Origin: Methylorubrum extorquens
Lineage (GTDB): Bacteria; Pseudomonadota; Alphaproteobacteria; Rhizobiales; Beijerinckiaceae
Assembly (NCBI RefSeq): GCF_024169925.1
Contig: NZ_JALJXF010000001.1
Location: 2,114,001 to 2,178,000, forward strand
Length of the DNA stretch: 64,000 nt
Direction of reading: 5' to 3'
Under the pieces are notes generated by a model that ran no database searches, had not been told where the DNA came from, and saw only the letters and a program-made list of their open reading frames with translations. The translations under genes and the position numbers were made by a program. Below are positions 1-8,812 of this stretch, piece after piece (position 1 is the first letter of the stretch; every line of letters begins with the position of its first letter).

Positions 1-2083
1 AGTAGTTGTTGCCCGTCACATTGACGACGTTCGCCCGGAGCGTAAGCGGATGGTCCTGGAACACGGTGGCGTAGCGCAGACCGAGATCGAGCGTCGCCCA
101 GTCGGGGATCTTCTGGCTGTTGGCGAGATCGTAGTACTGCGCCGAGGTGTAGATCACCCGGCCGCTCAGGCTCAGGCCCGGCAGCAGGTCGTACTCGCCG
201 TAGAGGTTGAGCTGAACGTCCGGGACGCCGACGGCGACGCGCCCGACATTGGCCGGGTTCTGCGAGCGCACCTGCACGCCGTCGAGCAGGCTGACGCCGC
301 CGAGCAGGCGCAGGCCCGGCGCCGGCTCGCCGAAGACCGTCAGCTCGACGCCGCTGTTGCGCTGGCGCCCATCGACCGAGAATAGCTGGGTGGCCGTGTC
401 GAGGAAGCCGAAGGGCTGCTCGATCTCGAAGGCGGCAAAGCCGACGCCGACGGTGCCGAAATCGTACTTGGCGCCGACCTCGGTCTGCCGCGACACGGCG
501 GCCGGAAAGGCTTCGTTGGCGTTGCGCGCGGCGATCGGCGGGGCCGGCGAGGTCAGTCCCTCAATGTAGTTGGCGTAGAGGGAGAGCCGCTCCAACGGCT
601 TCACCACGAGGCCGAGGCCCGGCGAGAAGGCGCCGCTCTCGCTCGCGCCGGTGCGGAAACCGGTGGTCTGGTTGTAGGCGTTCACGTCGAGGCTCTGCCA
701 GCGTCCCCCGACGGTGAGCAGGATCCGGTCGTCGAGGATCGACATCGTGTCGGCGATGGCGATGCTGCGGTTGATGCGGCTCGAGGTGCGCGGCGTCGCG
801 TTCGACAGGCCGACGGTCGAGCGCGGGGCGACGTAGACCGGATCGTAGAGGTTCGACACGATCGTCGCCCCGACGACCTGCGCCGTCGGCTGGGCGAGGT
901 CCTGCCAGAAGCCGACCGCGGCGAGGCCGAAGCTATGCTTGACCGGCCCCGTCTCGAACGTGCCGCGCAGGCCGGCCTCCGCGGTCTGGTTGACGATGAG
1001 GAACGGCAGGTAGCTGATCGGGTCGCGGTAGTCGCCGCGGGTGTTGAAGATCGTCAGGACGCCGCCGAAATATTCCTGCCGGAAGTTGGAGCGCCCGTAG
1101 GCGCCGTACAGCGTCAGGTCCGGCGTCAGGTCGTACTCGACCCGGGTGGCGAGTTGCCGGTTGGCGCTGTCGCGGAATTCCCAGGGCTGGTGCTGGTTCA
1201 GGGTGAGGTCGGGCGCCCGGGGGATGCGCACCCCCGCCGCCACGTTGCGGTTGCGCAGGGGCGACTGGAAGTCGAGCTCCTGGTAGCCGAGATCGAGGCT
1301 CGCCCGCAGGCGCTCGCCGCGGTAGTCGAGCGCGAGCGCGGCGACGCCGAAATGGATGGACTGGTTGTCGATCGGCGTGCGGCCGTTGTTGACGGCGCCG
1401 TTGAAGCGGATGCCCCACTCCTTCGCCTCGCCGAACCGGCGGCTGACGTCGATCGCCTTGTAGATCTGGGCGTCGTTGCCGTAGCCCAGCGTGACGCGGG
1501 TCAGCGGCTCCTCCCCGGCGCGCTTCGGGATCAGGTTGATGATGCCGCCGATATTGCCGAAGGGGGGAACGCCGGAGAGCAGGGTCGAGGGGCCGCGCAG
1601 CACCTCCACGCGCTCGATCGGTTCGATGGCAGGGTTGAACGCGTCGGCGACGCCGAACAGGCCGTTGAAGGCAATGTCCTGCGCGAAGACGGGGAAGCCG
1701 CGCACGAAGAAGCCGAGGATGCCGGAGAAGGCCGGCACGTTGGTGCGGATCGACGGGTCGTTGTTGACCACGTCCTGGACGTTGCGCGCCTGCTGGTCGC
1801 GGATAAGCTTCTCGGTATAGCTGGTCGAGCTGAACGGCTGGTCGAAGACGTTGCGGTTGCCCAGCAGGCCGAGCCGCGAGCCGGAGCCGACCACGCCGCC
1901 GGGATAGGCGGGCGGGGGCGGGCCGACGACGGCATTGCGGTTCGCCGGCACGGGTTTGCCGCCGCTGCTGCCCGCGACGGAGATCTCCTCGATCCGCACC
2001 TCCTCCTGCGCGGCCGCGCCGGAGACGCAGCCGGCCGCCACCACCACAGCGAGACAGAGGCCGAGCCGCCGGTCCTGCCCCAT
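1..2083 (-). CDS. TonB-dependent siderophore receptor (3' end beyond window)
   Basis: Reading leftwards from the ATG at 2083 gives an open frame of at least 694 codons that leaves the window still open. A hydrophobic signal peptide (about residues 1-26, ending in AAAQE) precedes a TonB-dependent plug domain with the typical 'ERVEVLRGPSTLLSG' and 'GGIINLIPKR' segments, followed by an aromatic-rich beta-barrel. The family imports ferric siderophores through the outer membrane using TonB energy. The last barrel strands and the terminal aromatic residue are not visible. No STN domain is present, so unlike the receptor at 47311 it probably does not signal to a sigma factor. The dyad at 2279-2294 suggests control by iron. 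Ligand unknown. Confidence 0.93.
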   Translation of the reverse strand, partial: MGQDRRLGLCLAVVVAAGCVSGAAAQEEVRIEEISVAGSSGGKPVPANRNAVVGPPPPAYPGGVVGSGSRLGLLGNRNVFDQPFSSTSYTEKLIRDQQARNVQDVVNNDPSIRTNVPAFSGILGFFVRGFPVFAQDIAFNGLFGVADAFNPAIEPIERVEVLRGPSTLLSGVPPFGNIGGIINLIPKRAGEEPLTRVTLGYGNDAQIYKAIDVSRRFGEAKEWGIRFNGAVNNGRTPIDNQSIHFGVAALALDYRGERLRASLDLGYQELDFQSPLRNRNVAAGVRIPRAPDLTLNQHQPWEFRDSANRQLATRVEYDLTPDLTLYGAYGRSNFRQEYFGGVLTIFNTRGDYRDPISYLPFLIVNQTAEAGLRGTFETGPVKHSFGLAAVGFWQDLAQPTAQVVGATIVSNLYDPVYVAPRSTVGLSNATPRTSSRINRSIAIADTMSILDDRILLTVGGRWQSLDVNAYNQTTGFRTGASESGAFSPGLGLVVKPLERLSLYANYIEGLTSPAPPIAARNANEAFPAAVSRQTEVGAKYDFGTVGVGFAAFEIEQPFGFLDTATQLFSVDGRQRNSGVELTVFGEPAPGLRLLGGVSLLDGVQVRSQNPANVGRVAVGVPDVQLNLYGEYDLLPGLSLSGRVIYTSAQYYDLANSQKIPDWATLDLGLRYATVFQDHPLTLRANVVNVTGNNY

Positions 2084-2448
2084 GGATGCGTATCCGGGAT
2101 GCGCGTGTCCAGGGTACGACATGAGCATGCAACTCCTGAAGAGGCGAGGGGCGCAGGCGTCCCGCCGCAACGGCCTTCCTCGAGCGTCAGTCGGCCAGTC
2201 CAGCCCAAGGCGCAACTCCGATCCTTCTTAAAATATATCATGTGTTTGCAGCTGTTGCGGCGCCGCTACACGATTTAGCTAGAATACTTCTAAGAAAGAC
2301 ATGGATTTATCAAGTCGTTCGACAATCGAGTCTGTCCTGGCAAGGTTTTTGTGGGTCTGGCCTGGCCGCTGCACCGATAGAACATCAGCCGGCTCGGGAC
2401 CGTAAGCTGCTCGGGCTGCGCACTACCGGACCGAGGCCGGACTCTGAC
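2084..2448. other. Divergent promoter region of receptor and coiled-coil gene
   Basis: I see no gene here. The stretch 2220-2310 is conspicuously AT-rich for this chromosome and includes an Irr/ICE-like dyad at 2279-2294. It probably holds the receptor promoter (leftward) and the promoter of the hypothetical gene starting at 2449. Confidence 0.5.
2279..2294. promoter_or_regulatory. Candidate Irr (ICE-type) iron-control dyad
   Basis: The bases TAGAA-TAC-TTCTA form a perfect 5+5 dyad with a 3-base spacer, close to the Irr-box consensus TTTAGAA-N3-TTCTAAA of alphaproteobacteria. It lies about 200 bases upstream of a siderophore receptor start, in an AT-rich gap. The match is by eye and the distance is somewhat long. 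Confidence 0.4.
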
Positions 2449-3024
2449 ATGACCGACGCACACGACAACGCAATCGAGGAAGCCAAGCGACTCGCCAGGG
2501 CCGAACTCGACGAATACCGGGAGCGCCGCCGCCGTGAGCGGGAGGCCCGCACCAAGGCTAATGAGACGGCAGAGGACGAGATTGCCCGCACCATCCTCCA
2601 GCGCCGAGAAGCCGAGGCCCGACAGGCGGAGACGAGCGCCGCGCAGGCCCGCTTCATGGAGGAACACCGCGCAAAGGTCGAGGCGATGCGCGCCGCCGAG
2701 CGGGCCGGAAGAGCATCCGGCGACTTCCGCCTCGGCCCAGCCGCACCACCGCCAGCCCGTCGCGTCGCCCAGTTGCTGCGCCAGCGCCTCGGCAACGAAT
2801 TCGACTCGATCATCGCGGGCATCAAGGCGTGCGATTGGCGATCCTTCCAGAGCGAGGTGGGTCGCGTTCTTGTAGACGAGGAGTGCGAGCGCAAGCATCG
2901 TGAGCAGCAGGCTCGGGAAGCCGCCATGGCGGAGGCCGCACGGACCTTGCCGGAGCCGGAGGACGCCGCCGAAGCCGAGATCCTAGCTCGGCACGGTTTC
3001 GCGCCGCAGAGCCGAACCGCCTAG
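2449..3024 (+). CDS. Hypothetical charged coiled-coil protein
   Basis: A 191-residue protein if started at the ATG at 2449. An in-frame extension upstream to 2242 is open but lies in the AT-rich intergenic stretch and lacks the same composition, so I prefer 2449. Residues about 8-90 are rich in Glu, Arg and Ala with heptad-like spacing, suggesting a long coiled coil. A more globular segment follows (QLLRQRLGNEFDSIIAGI), then a second charged helix. There is no signal peptide or membrane segment. I do not recognise the family. The gene is monocistronic, followed by 236 bases without a gene before the tRNA terminator. Confidence 0.6.
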   Translation: MTDAHDNAIEEAKRLARAELDEYRERRRREREARTKANETAEDEIARTILQRREAEARQAETSAAQARFMEEHRAKVEAMRAAERAGRASGDFRLGPAAPPPARRVAQLLRQRLGNEFDSIIAGIKACDWRSFQSEVGRVLVDEECERKHREQQAREAAMAEAARTLPEPEDAAEAEILARHGFAPQSRTA

Positions 3025-3211
3025 CTCGGCGCCTGGGTTCACTAAATCAACAGGAGGCATCAGGACGGCGGCAGAGCGCTGCGGGCATCTTGGATGGCTG
3101 CGGCACATCAGCGGGCGCTGGCGAGCTTCCCGTTGAATTTGGCTGGCTGGCACGTTCACGCTTGCCATGCGCTTAGCAGCCGCCATTTCTGGTAAGCAGC
3201 CCCAGAAATGC

Positions 3212-3241
3212 AAAAGGGGCTAGATACTATCTCACCCCTTA
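3212..3241 (-). terminator. Rho-independent terminator of the tRNA pair
   Basis: On the minus strand a GGGG/CCCC-based stem with an inner GAGAT/ATCTA arm and a 3-base loop is followed by TTTT. It lies 20 bases beyond the 3' end of tRNA-Arg. Confidence 0.6.
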
Positions 3242-3260
3242 TTCCAGCTTATGAAGTTAA

Positions 3261-3337
3261 TGGCGCGCCCGAAAGGATTCGAACCTCTGACCCCCAGATT
3301 CGTAGTCTGGTGCTCTATCCAGCTGAGCTACGGGCGC
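3261..3337 (-). tRNA. tRNA-Arg (anticodon ACG)
   Basis: A 77-base cloverleaf on the minus strand. The acceptor stem GCGCCCG pairs with CGGGCGC, and discriminator G is followed by an encoded CCA (3261-3263). The D-loop has AGCTGGATAGAGC, the anticodon loop is CTACGAA (anticodon ACG) and the T-arm is GGTTCGAATCC. It lies 45 bases downstream of tRNA-Pro on the same strand and probably shares its transcript. Confidence 0.96.
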
Positions 3338-3382
3338 CTTTTTTACTTCCTGACACCCTTGAAGGGTGCTCCTCTTCTTTCT

Positions 3383-3459
3383 TGGTCGGAGTGGCAGGAT
3401 TTGAACCTGCGACCCCCACGTCCCGAACGTGGTGCGCTACCAGACTGCGCTACACTCCG
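3383..3459 (-). tRNA. tRNA-Pro (anticodon CGG)
   Basis: A 77-base cloverleaf on the minus strand. The acceptor stem CGGAGTG pairs with CACTCCG, with discriminator A and an encoded CCA. The anticodon loop is TTCGGGA (anticodon CGG) on a CCACG/CGTGG stem, and the T-arm is GGTTCAAATCC. It is the promoter-proximal member of the two-tRNA unit. Confidence 0.96.
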
Positions 3460-4002
3460 ATGCCGGCCCCCGAGGGCCGACGAGCGGGCTTATAGCCGGC
3501 ACTTTTCGTGGTCGCAAGCGGGTTGGGGCGCTTCGTGGCTGTTCTTGCGCGGCAAGGGCGGTTTTTCGCGCTCAAGACCTGGTTTTTTTGATAGTAAGCT
3601 GCTGACAAATATAGGAATTTAAAAATTATCATTTTGCGCGGCCGCATCGCGGCATAGCGGGGTGGTGCCCTGACGCGTCCTTCGCGAGACGGTTCCCTGT
3701 CGCGCCTGGGCGCCAGGGCGGGAACGGCCGGCATCTGAGCGACCACGTGACACCCTGTTGGTTGGCCCTGCAGTGACCAGTGACGGGCGCATCGCCCTTG
3801 TGACGGGGTTTACCGGCTTGGTGGGGGGCGAAGAGCGTCCGTGTCTCGACTTGCAGCTGGCCAGCGCCTCGGGCGACTCGCTCCGCTGCCAGGGCACGGT
3901 CGAGATGATCCGTCGAACAGGCGGCTCCCTCCTTCGAATTGTGATCTGAAACGCAAAAGGGCGGCACACCGGTGCCGCCCTTGATCAGACCTGCCTCGAA
4001 AA
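3460..4002. other. Gene-free interval
   Basis: About 540 bases between the tRNA pair and rpoH. An AT-rich patch at 3595-3640 may hold the tRNA promoter. A 63-codon plus-strand frame at 3758-3949 has no ribosome site or recognisable product, so I leave it out. The rpoH terminator sits at the right end. Confidence 0.6.
3954..3984 (-). terminator. Rho-independent terminator of rpoH
   Basis: An 11-base perfect inverted repeat (AAGGGCGGCAC and its complement) with a 4-base loop. On the minus strand it is followed by a short T run. It lies 18 bases past the rpoH stop. Confidence 0.75.
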
Positions 4003-4875
4003 TCAGGCGTAGACGCTGCTCGGTGCCTGCGGGAACCTCTCGGCGAGCGCCCGACGCAGCTTCTCCAGGGCACGGTTCTCGATCTGCCGGACGCGCTCCT
4101 TCGAAATGCCGAGGCGGTGACCCAGCGCTTCCAGGGTCGCCTGATCCTCGGCGAGGCGCCGTTCCCGCAGAATCCGCAACTCGCGCTCAGAGAGCACCGT
4201 CAGGGCCTGTCGCAGCCAGACCAACCGTCGCTCGCCATCGACCAGGGCCGAGACCGTTTCGTCGGGCAGGGCAGCGTTGTCGACCAGAAAGTCCATGCGC
4301 TCGGAGGACGCTTCGCTCTCCTCGCCGACGGGCGCATTCAGCGACATGTCGGGTCCCGACAGGCGCGCATCCATCAGCGCCACGTCCTCGCGTGAGACGC
4401 CGATGGCGGTCGCGATCCGTCCGTGGATCTCGGAGCCGACCTGCTCCTCGGTCGATTGCATCAGCCGGGCGCGCAGGCGGCGCAGGTTGAAGAAGAGCGC
4501 CTTCTGCGCGGAACTCGTTCCGCCGCGCACGATCGACCAGTTGCGCAGGATGTAATCCTGGATCGAGGCGCGGATCCACCATGTGGCGTAGGTGGAGAAG
4601 CGGACTTCGCGTTCCGGCTCGAACCGGGCCGCCGCCTCCATCAGGCCGACATGGCCCTCCTGCACGAGATCGGCCATCGGCAGGCCGTAATGGCGGAACC
4701 GGCCGGCGAGCGCGATCACAAGACGCATATGCGCGGAGATCAGACGGTGCAGGGCGCGCTCGTCGCGTGCTTCCTTCCAGGCCACCGCCAGCCCACGCTC
4801 TTCGTCCCTCGCAAGGAACGGCGCCTCCATCGCTGTTCGAATGAACTGACGCCGCATCCCCGCGATTTCTGCCAT
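4003..4875 (-). CDS. rpoH: RNA polymerase sigma-32 factor RpoH
   Basis: A 290-residue sigma-70-family factor that directs RNA polymerase to heat-shock promoters. Region 2 contains 'DLVQEGHVGLMEAAARFE' and the aromatic 'YATWWIRASIQDYI' used in promoter melting. The RpoH-box signature 'KALFFNLRRLRA' follows at about residue 125. Region 4.2 ends the protein with a helix-turn-helix 'LGISKERVRQIENRA'. Length matches the family. The start at 4875 gives MAEIAGMRRQF, and Met7 is an alternative. The gene stands alone, with its own terminator downstream. Alphaproteobacteria often carry several rpoH copies, so this may be one paralogue. Confidence 0.95.
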   Translation of the reverse strand: MAEIAGMRRQFIRTAMEAPFLARDEERGLAVAWKEARDERALHRLISAHMRLVIALAGRFRHYGLPMADLVQEGHVGLMEAAARFEPEREVRFSTYATWWIRASIQDYILRNWSIVRGGTSSAQKALFFNLRRLRARLMQSTEEQVGSEIHGRIATAIGVSREDVALMDARLSGPDMSLNAPVGEESEASSERMDFLVDNAALPDETVSALVDGERRLVWLRQALTVLSERELRILRERRLAEDQATLEALGHRLGISKERVRQIENRALEKLRRALAERFPQAPSSVYA

Positions 4876-5075
4876 CCCCGCCTCTCTCGTTCGAGCATTC
4901 TTGGTTCGAGCGTTTCAGATCGGCTCGCATCGGTCCCGTCGGTCAGCGAAACGCCGGACCCGACCATGGGGCAAGCCATCCGTGGCAGAGGCACAACACA
5001 TCCATGCGACGCTTGTTCCCTGCGGGCGCATGGCGTTGGAGACGAAAGGATCAAGAGCTGTACGGTCGCCGCATG

Positions 5076-5106
5076 AAAAAAGGGCCCGGCATGGCGCCGA
5101 GCCCTC
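5076..5106 (-). terminator. Rho-independent terminator of carD
   Basis: On the minus strand a GC-rich stem (AGGGCTCGGC paired with GCCGGGCCC) is followed by six Ts. It lies about 55 bases past the carD stop. Confidence 0.75.
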
Positions 5107-5158
5107 TGGTTCGTACGTACGAATCGTGCAGCGGTCTGATTCGCTGCGCGAGCCCGTC

Positions 5159-5749
5159 TCAGGCGGCTTCTTCCTGTACGTCGTCCTCGCCCTCGGCATC
5201 GGCTTCCGCATCGGCCTTGGCGCGGCGCGGCGATTTCGCGAGGCTCTGCTCGATCAGCTTGAGCGCTTCGGTCTCAGTGATCTTGTTCACCGAGGAGATC
5301 TCGCGCACGACGCGGTCCAGGGCGGCCTCGTAGAGCTGACGCTCGCTGTAGGACTGCTCGGGCTGGGCCTCGGAGCGGTAGAGGTCGCGTACCACCTCGG
5401 TGACCGAGATGAGGTCGCCGGAATTGATCTTGGCCTCGTATTCCTGGGCGCGGCGCGACCACATCGTGCGCTTGATGCGGGCGCGGCCGGTCAGCACGTC
5501 GAGGGCCTTCTTGACGAGTTCCGGCTCGGCGAGCTTGCGCATGCCGACACTGTTGGCCTTCGCGGTGGGGACGCGCAGGACCATCTTGTCCTTTTCGAAC
5601 GAGACGACGAACAGCTCGAGCTTGTAGCCCGCGATCTCCTGCTCTTCGATCGCGGTGATCCGCCCGACGCCGTGCGCCGGATACACGACCGCCTCGCCGG
5701 TCTTGAAGCCTTGGCGGCCTGCTACCGTCGTCTTCTTGGCTGTGGTCAT
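5159..5749 (-). CDS. carD: CarD family transcriptional regulator
   Basis: A 196-residue protein whose N-terminal RNA-polymerase-interacting domain (residues about 10-70) carries the family hallmark 'GEAVVYPAHGVGRI'. The helical DNA-binding domain follows, including 'WSRRAQEYEAKINSGDL' and the tail 'KITETEALKLIEQSL'. CarD binds the RNA polymerase beta subunit and stabilises open promoter complexes, typically at rRNA and housekeeping promoters. The start at 5749 (MTTAKKTTVAGRQG) is chosen because the open extension upstream has no family similarity. The C-terminus is acidic (ADAEADAEGEDD), as in many alphaproteobacterial CarD proteins. Single gene with its own terminator. Confidence 0.94.
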   Translation of the reverse strand: MTTAKKTTVAGRQGFKTGEAVVYPAHGVGRITAIEEQEIAGYKLELFVVSFEKDKMVLRVPTAKANSVGMRKLAEPELVKKALDVLTGRARIKRTMWSRRAQEYEAKINSGDLISVTEVVRDLYRSEAQPEQSYSERQLYEAALDRVVREISSVNKITETEALKLIEQSLAKSPRRAKADAEADAEGEDDVQEEAA

Positions 5750-6269
5750 GCGGAATGAGCCTCCACTGTCATCCACGCGGGGCGCGTCCACGCCCGCACG
5801 CTCGTCACCTCCGGGGCGGGACACCCGGCGCATGCCTCTGTCCGGCGGCGCACCATTGAGGCGCTGGCCGGTTCCCGGGCTCTCGCGTTGCTCACACCAC
5901 ACGAAGGCACCCGCCGGGAGCGAGATGCTTCCGGCGGTCGATCGCAGCCAACCTCTTTTCCAGGAAGACGGAACTCGCTTTGAAGGCGATCAGGAGGGGG
6001 CGCATCGAGCGTGAGCGACGGCGAGCCCTCATGTAACACGAACGGGCCGGCGAATCAAAGGATTGCCGGCGCGCGGGCGCATCTCCGCATGGGAGGATCG
6101 AAGGTTTTGCACGGATCGAAAAGAGCGGCGCCGGGGCTTCCGGCGGATCTTTCGAGGGAGGCCGTGGTGCGTTCGGATGATCGCCCCGGATGAACCGGCT
6201 GCGACGAGAGGCCGCCGCGTTTCCCGAGCCTGTGCCGCCGCGCTGCCGGTTAGCGCAGGGCGGAGGGGC
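5750..6269. other. Gene-free interval between carD and fdxA
   Basis: About 520 bases. Short frames exist on both strands, but none has a ribosome site or a recognisable product. It should contain the carD promoter at its left end and the 3' untranslated region of fdxA at its right. Confidence 0.55.
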
Positions 6270-6608
6270 TCAGTCGCCGGAGCCGGGATTGGGCGAGAAA
6301 TGCGCCTCCAGCTTGCCACCCACGCCATCCCACTGCTTGGCGTCGGAAGGGGCGTCCTTCTTCTGGGTGATGTTGGGCCAGGTCTTGGCGTAGTCGGCGT
6401 TGAGCTTCAGCCAGCCCTCCAGATCGCCCTCGGTGTCGGGCTTGATCGCCTCGGCGGGGCATTCCGGTTCGCAGACGCCGCAATCGATGCATTCGTCGGG
6501 ATGGATGACGAGCATGTTCTCGCCCTCGTAGAAGCAATCCACGGGGCACACCTCGACGCAGTCCATGTACTTGCACTTGATGCAGTTGTCGGTGACGACG
6601 TAGGTCAT
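6270..6608 (-). CDS. fdxA: 7Fe ferredoxin FdxA
   Basis: A 112-residue ferredoxin of the [3Fe-4S][4Fe-4S] type, a cytoplasmic low-potential electron carrier. Cysteines 9, 12, 17, 21 and 25 in '[17 protein letters not shown]' and 40, 43, 46 and 50 in '[12 protein letters not shown]' supply the two clusters. The C-terminal extension to '[11 protein letters not shown]' is typical of the alphaproteobacterial form. The start at 6608 (MTYVVTDNC) matches the family N-terminus exactly. The gene is transcribed in the same direction as carD but separated from it by 520 bases. Confidence 0.96.
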   Translation of the reverse strand: MTYVVTDNCIKCKYMDCVEVCPVDCFYEGENMLVIHPDECIDCGVCEPECPAEAIKPDTEGDLEGWLKLNADYAKTWPNITQKKDAPSDAKQWDGVGGKLEAHFSPNPGSGD

Positions 6609-7089
6609 AGGCCGTTCGGTCCTTAAAATCCGCTTGCCTGGATGGGGGCTTGCCTGGGCCGGGGCGGGCGCGCTCCTCACCGGCTCGTCACCCGCTCGCG
6701 GATGCGATCCCCTCGTGCGGCGGTTTCAAGCGTTCCGGGCGCCGCCGCCGCCCGATTTGGAAGCGCTCTAGCCCTTGGCCGATGGGCTGACAAGCGCGCC
6801 TTGCCGCCCGCCCTCCCCTGCGCGGCGCGAAGGGTTTTCCGGCAACGCCTCCGCCCCCGTCCCCGATCCGGTGCGATCCCGCCTGTCGGCCGGAATTCGA
6901 AGTCGAGGTTCGGTGTTTAGATCTGCGTAGTCTTAGTCATTGGTTAATTTTACTGTCTTTGGCAATCGAGCTTGTCCGGAAAGCAACCTTGGCCGCACTC
7001 TGTACGTCGAATGGCATGCCACGCTGAGGTCCGCACGGGACTCGCAGGCGCCCCGAAATCGTATCGAAGTCGCGTTCCGAGGTTGTTCC
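6609..7089. other. Divergent intergenic region
   Basis: About 480 bases separating fdxA (leftward) from the exported repeat protein (rightward). The last 180 bases are more AT-rich and probably hold the rightward promoter. I see no RNA gene or coding frame that I can support. Confidence 0.5.
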
Positions 7090-7701
7090 ATGGCCACTCC
7101 CCTGCCCCGCTCGAGCCTGTTCCCTTCTCTTGCCGTCGCCGCCGTCTCGGCGGTCGTCATGGCCGCGCCCGCGCAGGCCGGGGACGGCTGCGTCAGCGCC
7201 GAGTGCTACCGCCGCGTCGTGACGCCGCCGGTCTACGACACCGTCGCAGAGCGGGTGCTGGTCCAGCCGCCGCGCACCGTCTACCGCACCACGCCGCCGA
7301 TCTACGACACGGTGTCCGAGCGGGTGCTGATCGCGCCCGGAGCGCGCCGTTGGGAGACGCGCACCGATGCCTACGGCCAACTCGTCGGTTGCTGGGTGAC
7401 CACGCCACCGCGCTACGCCGTGCAGACCCGCCGCGTGCTGGTGCGGCCGCCGGAGGCGATCCCCCACACTCTGCCGCCGGTCTACACCACCACGCAGCGC
7501 CGGGTGCTGGTGCAGCCCGCTCGCGCCGCCTGGGTGCCCGCGGGCGGCCCCGATTTCGGTGCCGGTCCCGGTTATGGACCTGGTTATGGTCCCCTTGGGG
7601 TCGGCTCGATCCCGGACGCCCTCGGCATCGCCGGCGCCTCCTCTGCGGATGTGGCGGTGGGCCTCGGCTTCTCTCAGGGCAGCATCTACGACGGGTATTG
7701 A
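7090..7701 (+). CDS. Exported protein with repeated 'YDT.ERVLV' motifs
   Basis: A 203-residue protein. A signal peptide (residues about 1-30, ending APAQAGD) is followed by a Cys pair (CVSAEC). Four imperfect repeats of about 30 residues follow, built on 'PPVYDTVAERVLVQPP', 'PPIYDTVSERVLIAPG', 'PPRYAVQTRRVLVRPP' and 'PPVYTTTQRRVLVQPA', and the C-terminus is Gly/Tyr-rich (GPGYGPGYGPLG). The start at 7090 is chosen because it gives the signal peptide and the upstream extension does not. The Pro-Tyr repeat style resembles small envelope proteins of Rhizobiales. Function unknown; periplasmic or surface location inferred. Confidence 0.82.
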   Translation: MATPLPRSSLFPSLAVAAVSAVVMAAPAQAGDGCVSAECYRRVVTPPVYDTVAERVLVQPPRTVYRTTPPIYDTVSERVLIAPGARRWETRTDAYGQLVGCWVTTPPRYAVQTRRVLVRPPEAIPHTLPPVYTTTQRRVLVQPARAAWVPAGGPDFGAGPGYGPGYGPLGVGSIPDALGIAGASSADVAVGLGFSQGSIYDGY

Positions 7702-7793
7702 GGCCCGCTGCCGCGTCGGTCTCGGTCGCCGGCCTTGATTCAGGGCTGAACCGCCGTAGCTCCCTTCCCGACATAAAACGGGAGGAGCGGACC

Positions 7794-8792
7794 ATGGCGG
7801 CGTTCAGAGCCTGGGTGATCGAGAAGGGCGAGGCCGGCCAGAGCCTCGCCCTGCGCGACTTCGACGAGGCCGACCTGATGGACGGCGACGTCACCGTGCG
7901 GGTCACCCATTCGGGCCTGAACTACAAGGACGGGCTCGCCATGACCGGCCGGATGCCGGTGGTGCGCCGCTTCCCCATGATCCCCGGCATCGACTTCGCC
8001 GGCACCGTCGAGGCCTCGGCGCATCCAGACTACCGGGCCGGCGACGCCGTGGTGCTCACCGGCTGGGGCGTCGGCGAGACGCATCTCGGGGGGCTCGCCG
8101 AGCGCGCCCGGGTGCGTGGCGACTGGCTGGTGCCGCTGCCCGAAGGCCTGAGCCCGGCCGAGGCCATGGCGATCGGCACCGCGGGCTACACGGCGATGCT
8201 CTCGGTTCTCGCCCTGGAGCGGCACGGACTGACCCCCGAGGCCGGGCCGGCGCTGGTGACGGGGGCCTCCGGCGGCGTCGGTTCGGTGGCGGTGGCGCTC
8301 CTGAAGCGCGCCGGCTGGCACGTCATCGCCGCGACCGGCCGGGGCGGCGAGGCCGATTACCTGAGAGGTCTCGGCGCGGCCGAAATCCTGGAGCGCGAGG
8401 CGCTCGCGGGCGAGCCGCGCCCCCTGGCCAAGGAGCGCTGGGCCGCAGGCATCGACGCGGTCGGCGGCCGGGTGCTCGCCAACGCCCTATCAATGACGAA
8501 GGGCGGCGGTGCCATTGCCGCCTGCGGCAATGCCGGGGGCATGGACCTGCCGAGTTCGGTCGCGCCCTTCATCCTGCGCGGAGTCTCCCTGCTCGGCATC
8601 AACAGCGTGACGACGCCGCAAGGGCCCCGCCGCGAGGCCTGGGCACGGCTCGCGCGCGACCTCGACCGGGATCGGCTTAAAGTCATGACGCGGACGGTCT
8701 CCCTGGAGGAGGTGGGCGGCCTCGCCGAAACCCTGCTCGACGGTCAGGTGCGGGGCCGCACCGTCGTCACGATCGGTGGAACCGCGGCTTAG
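7794..8792 (+). CDS. Acrylyl-CoA reductase-like (AcuI/YhdH) NADPH oxidoreductase
   Basis: A 332-residue zinc-free medium-chain dehydrogenase of the YhdH/AcuI type. The N-terminal GroES-like domain has 'HSGLNYKDGLAMTG' and 'PGIDFAGTV', and the Rossmann domain has 'VTGASGGVGSVAVALLKR'. The family reduces acrylyl-CoA to propionyl-CoA with NADPH; in methylotrophs this step could feed or drain propionyl-CoA, which is inference. A strong ribosome site (GGGAGGAG) precedes the ATG at 7794, and the open extension further upstream has no similarity. It ends 20 bases before the Gre-family gene. Confidence 0.9.
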   Translation: MAAFRAWVIEKGEAGQSLALRDFDEADLMDGDVTVRVTHSGLNYKDGLAMTGRMPVVRRFPMIPGIDFAGTVEASAHPDYRAGDAVVLTGWGVGETHLGGLAERARVRGDWLVPLPEGLSPAEAMAIGTAGYTAMLSVLALERHGLTPEAGPALVTGASGGVGSVAVALLKRAGWHVIAATGRGGEADYLRGLGAAEILEREALAGEPRPLAKERWAAGIDAVGGRVLANALSMTKGGGAIAACGNAGGMDLPSSVAPFILRGVSLLGINSVTTPQGPRREAWARLARDLDRDRLKVMTRTVSLEEVGGLAETLLDGQVRGRTVVTIGGTAA

Positions 8793-8812
8793 GCTTGGGC
8801 ATTGCATATCTT

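Noticed and set aside
935..2278. Long plus-strand frame (447 codons) opposite the TonB receptor
   Set aside because: The minus strand encodes a clear receptor with signal peptide and plug motifs; the plus frame is a high-GC shadow.
2084..2448. Riboswitch (cobalamin-type) upstream of the TonB receptor
   Set aside because: I could not find the conserved box or a plausible set of paired elements; the dyad at 2279 fits a protein-binding site better.
3261..3459. tRNA genes as attachment site of an island
   Set aside because: No integrase or tRNA-end duplication is seen near them; the integrase at 51 kb is far away.
3758..3949. 63-codon plus-strand frame before rpoH
   Set aside because: No ribosome site, no recognisable product, and it sits between terminators in a non-coding interval.
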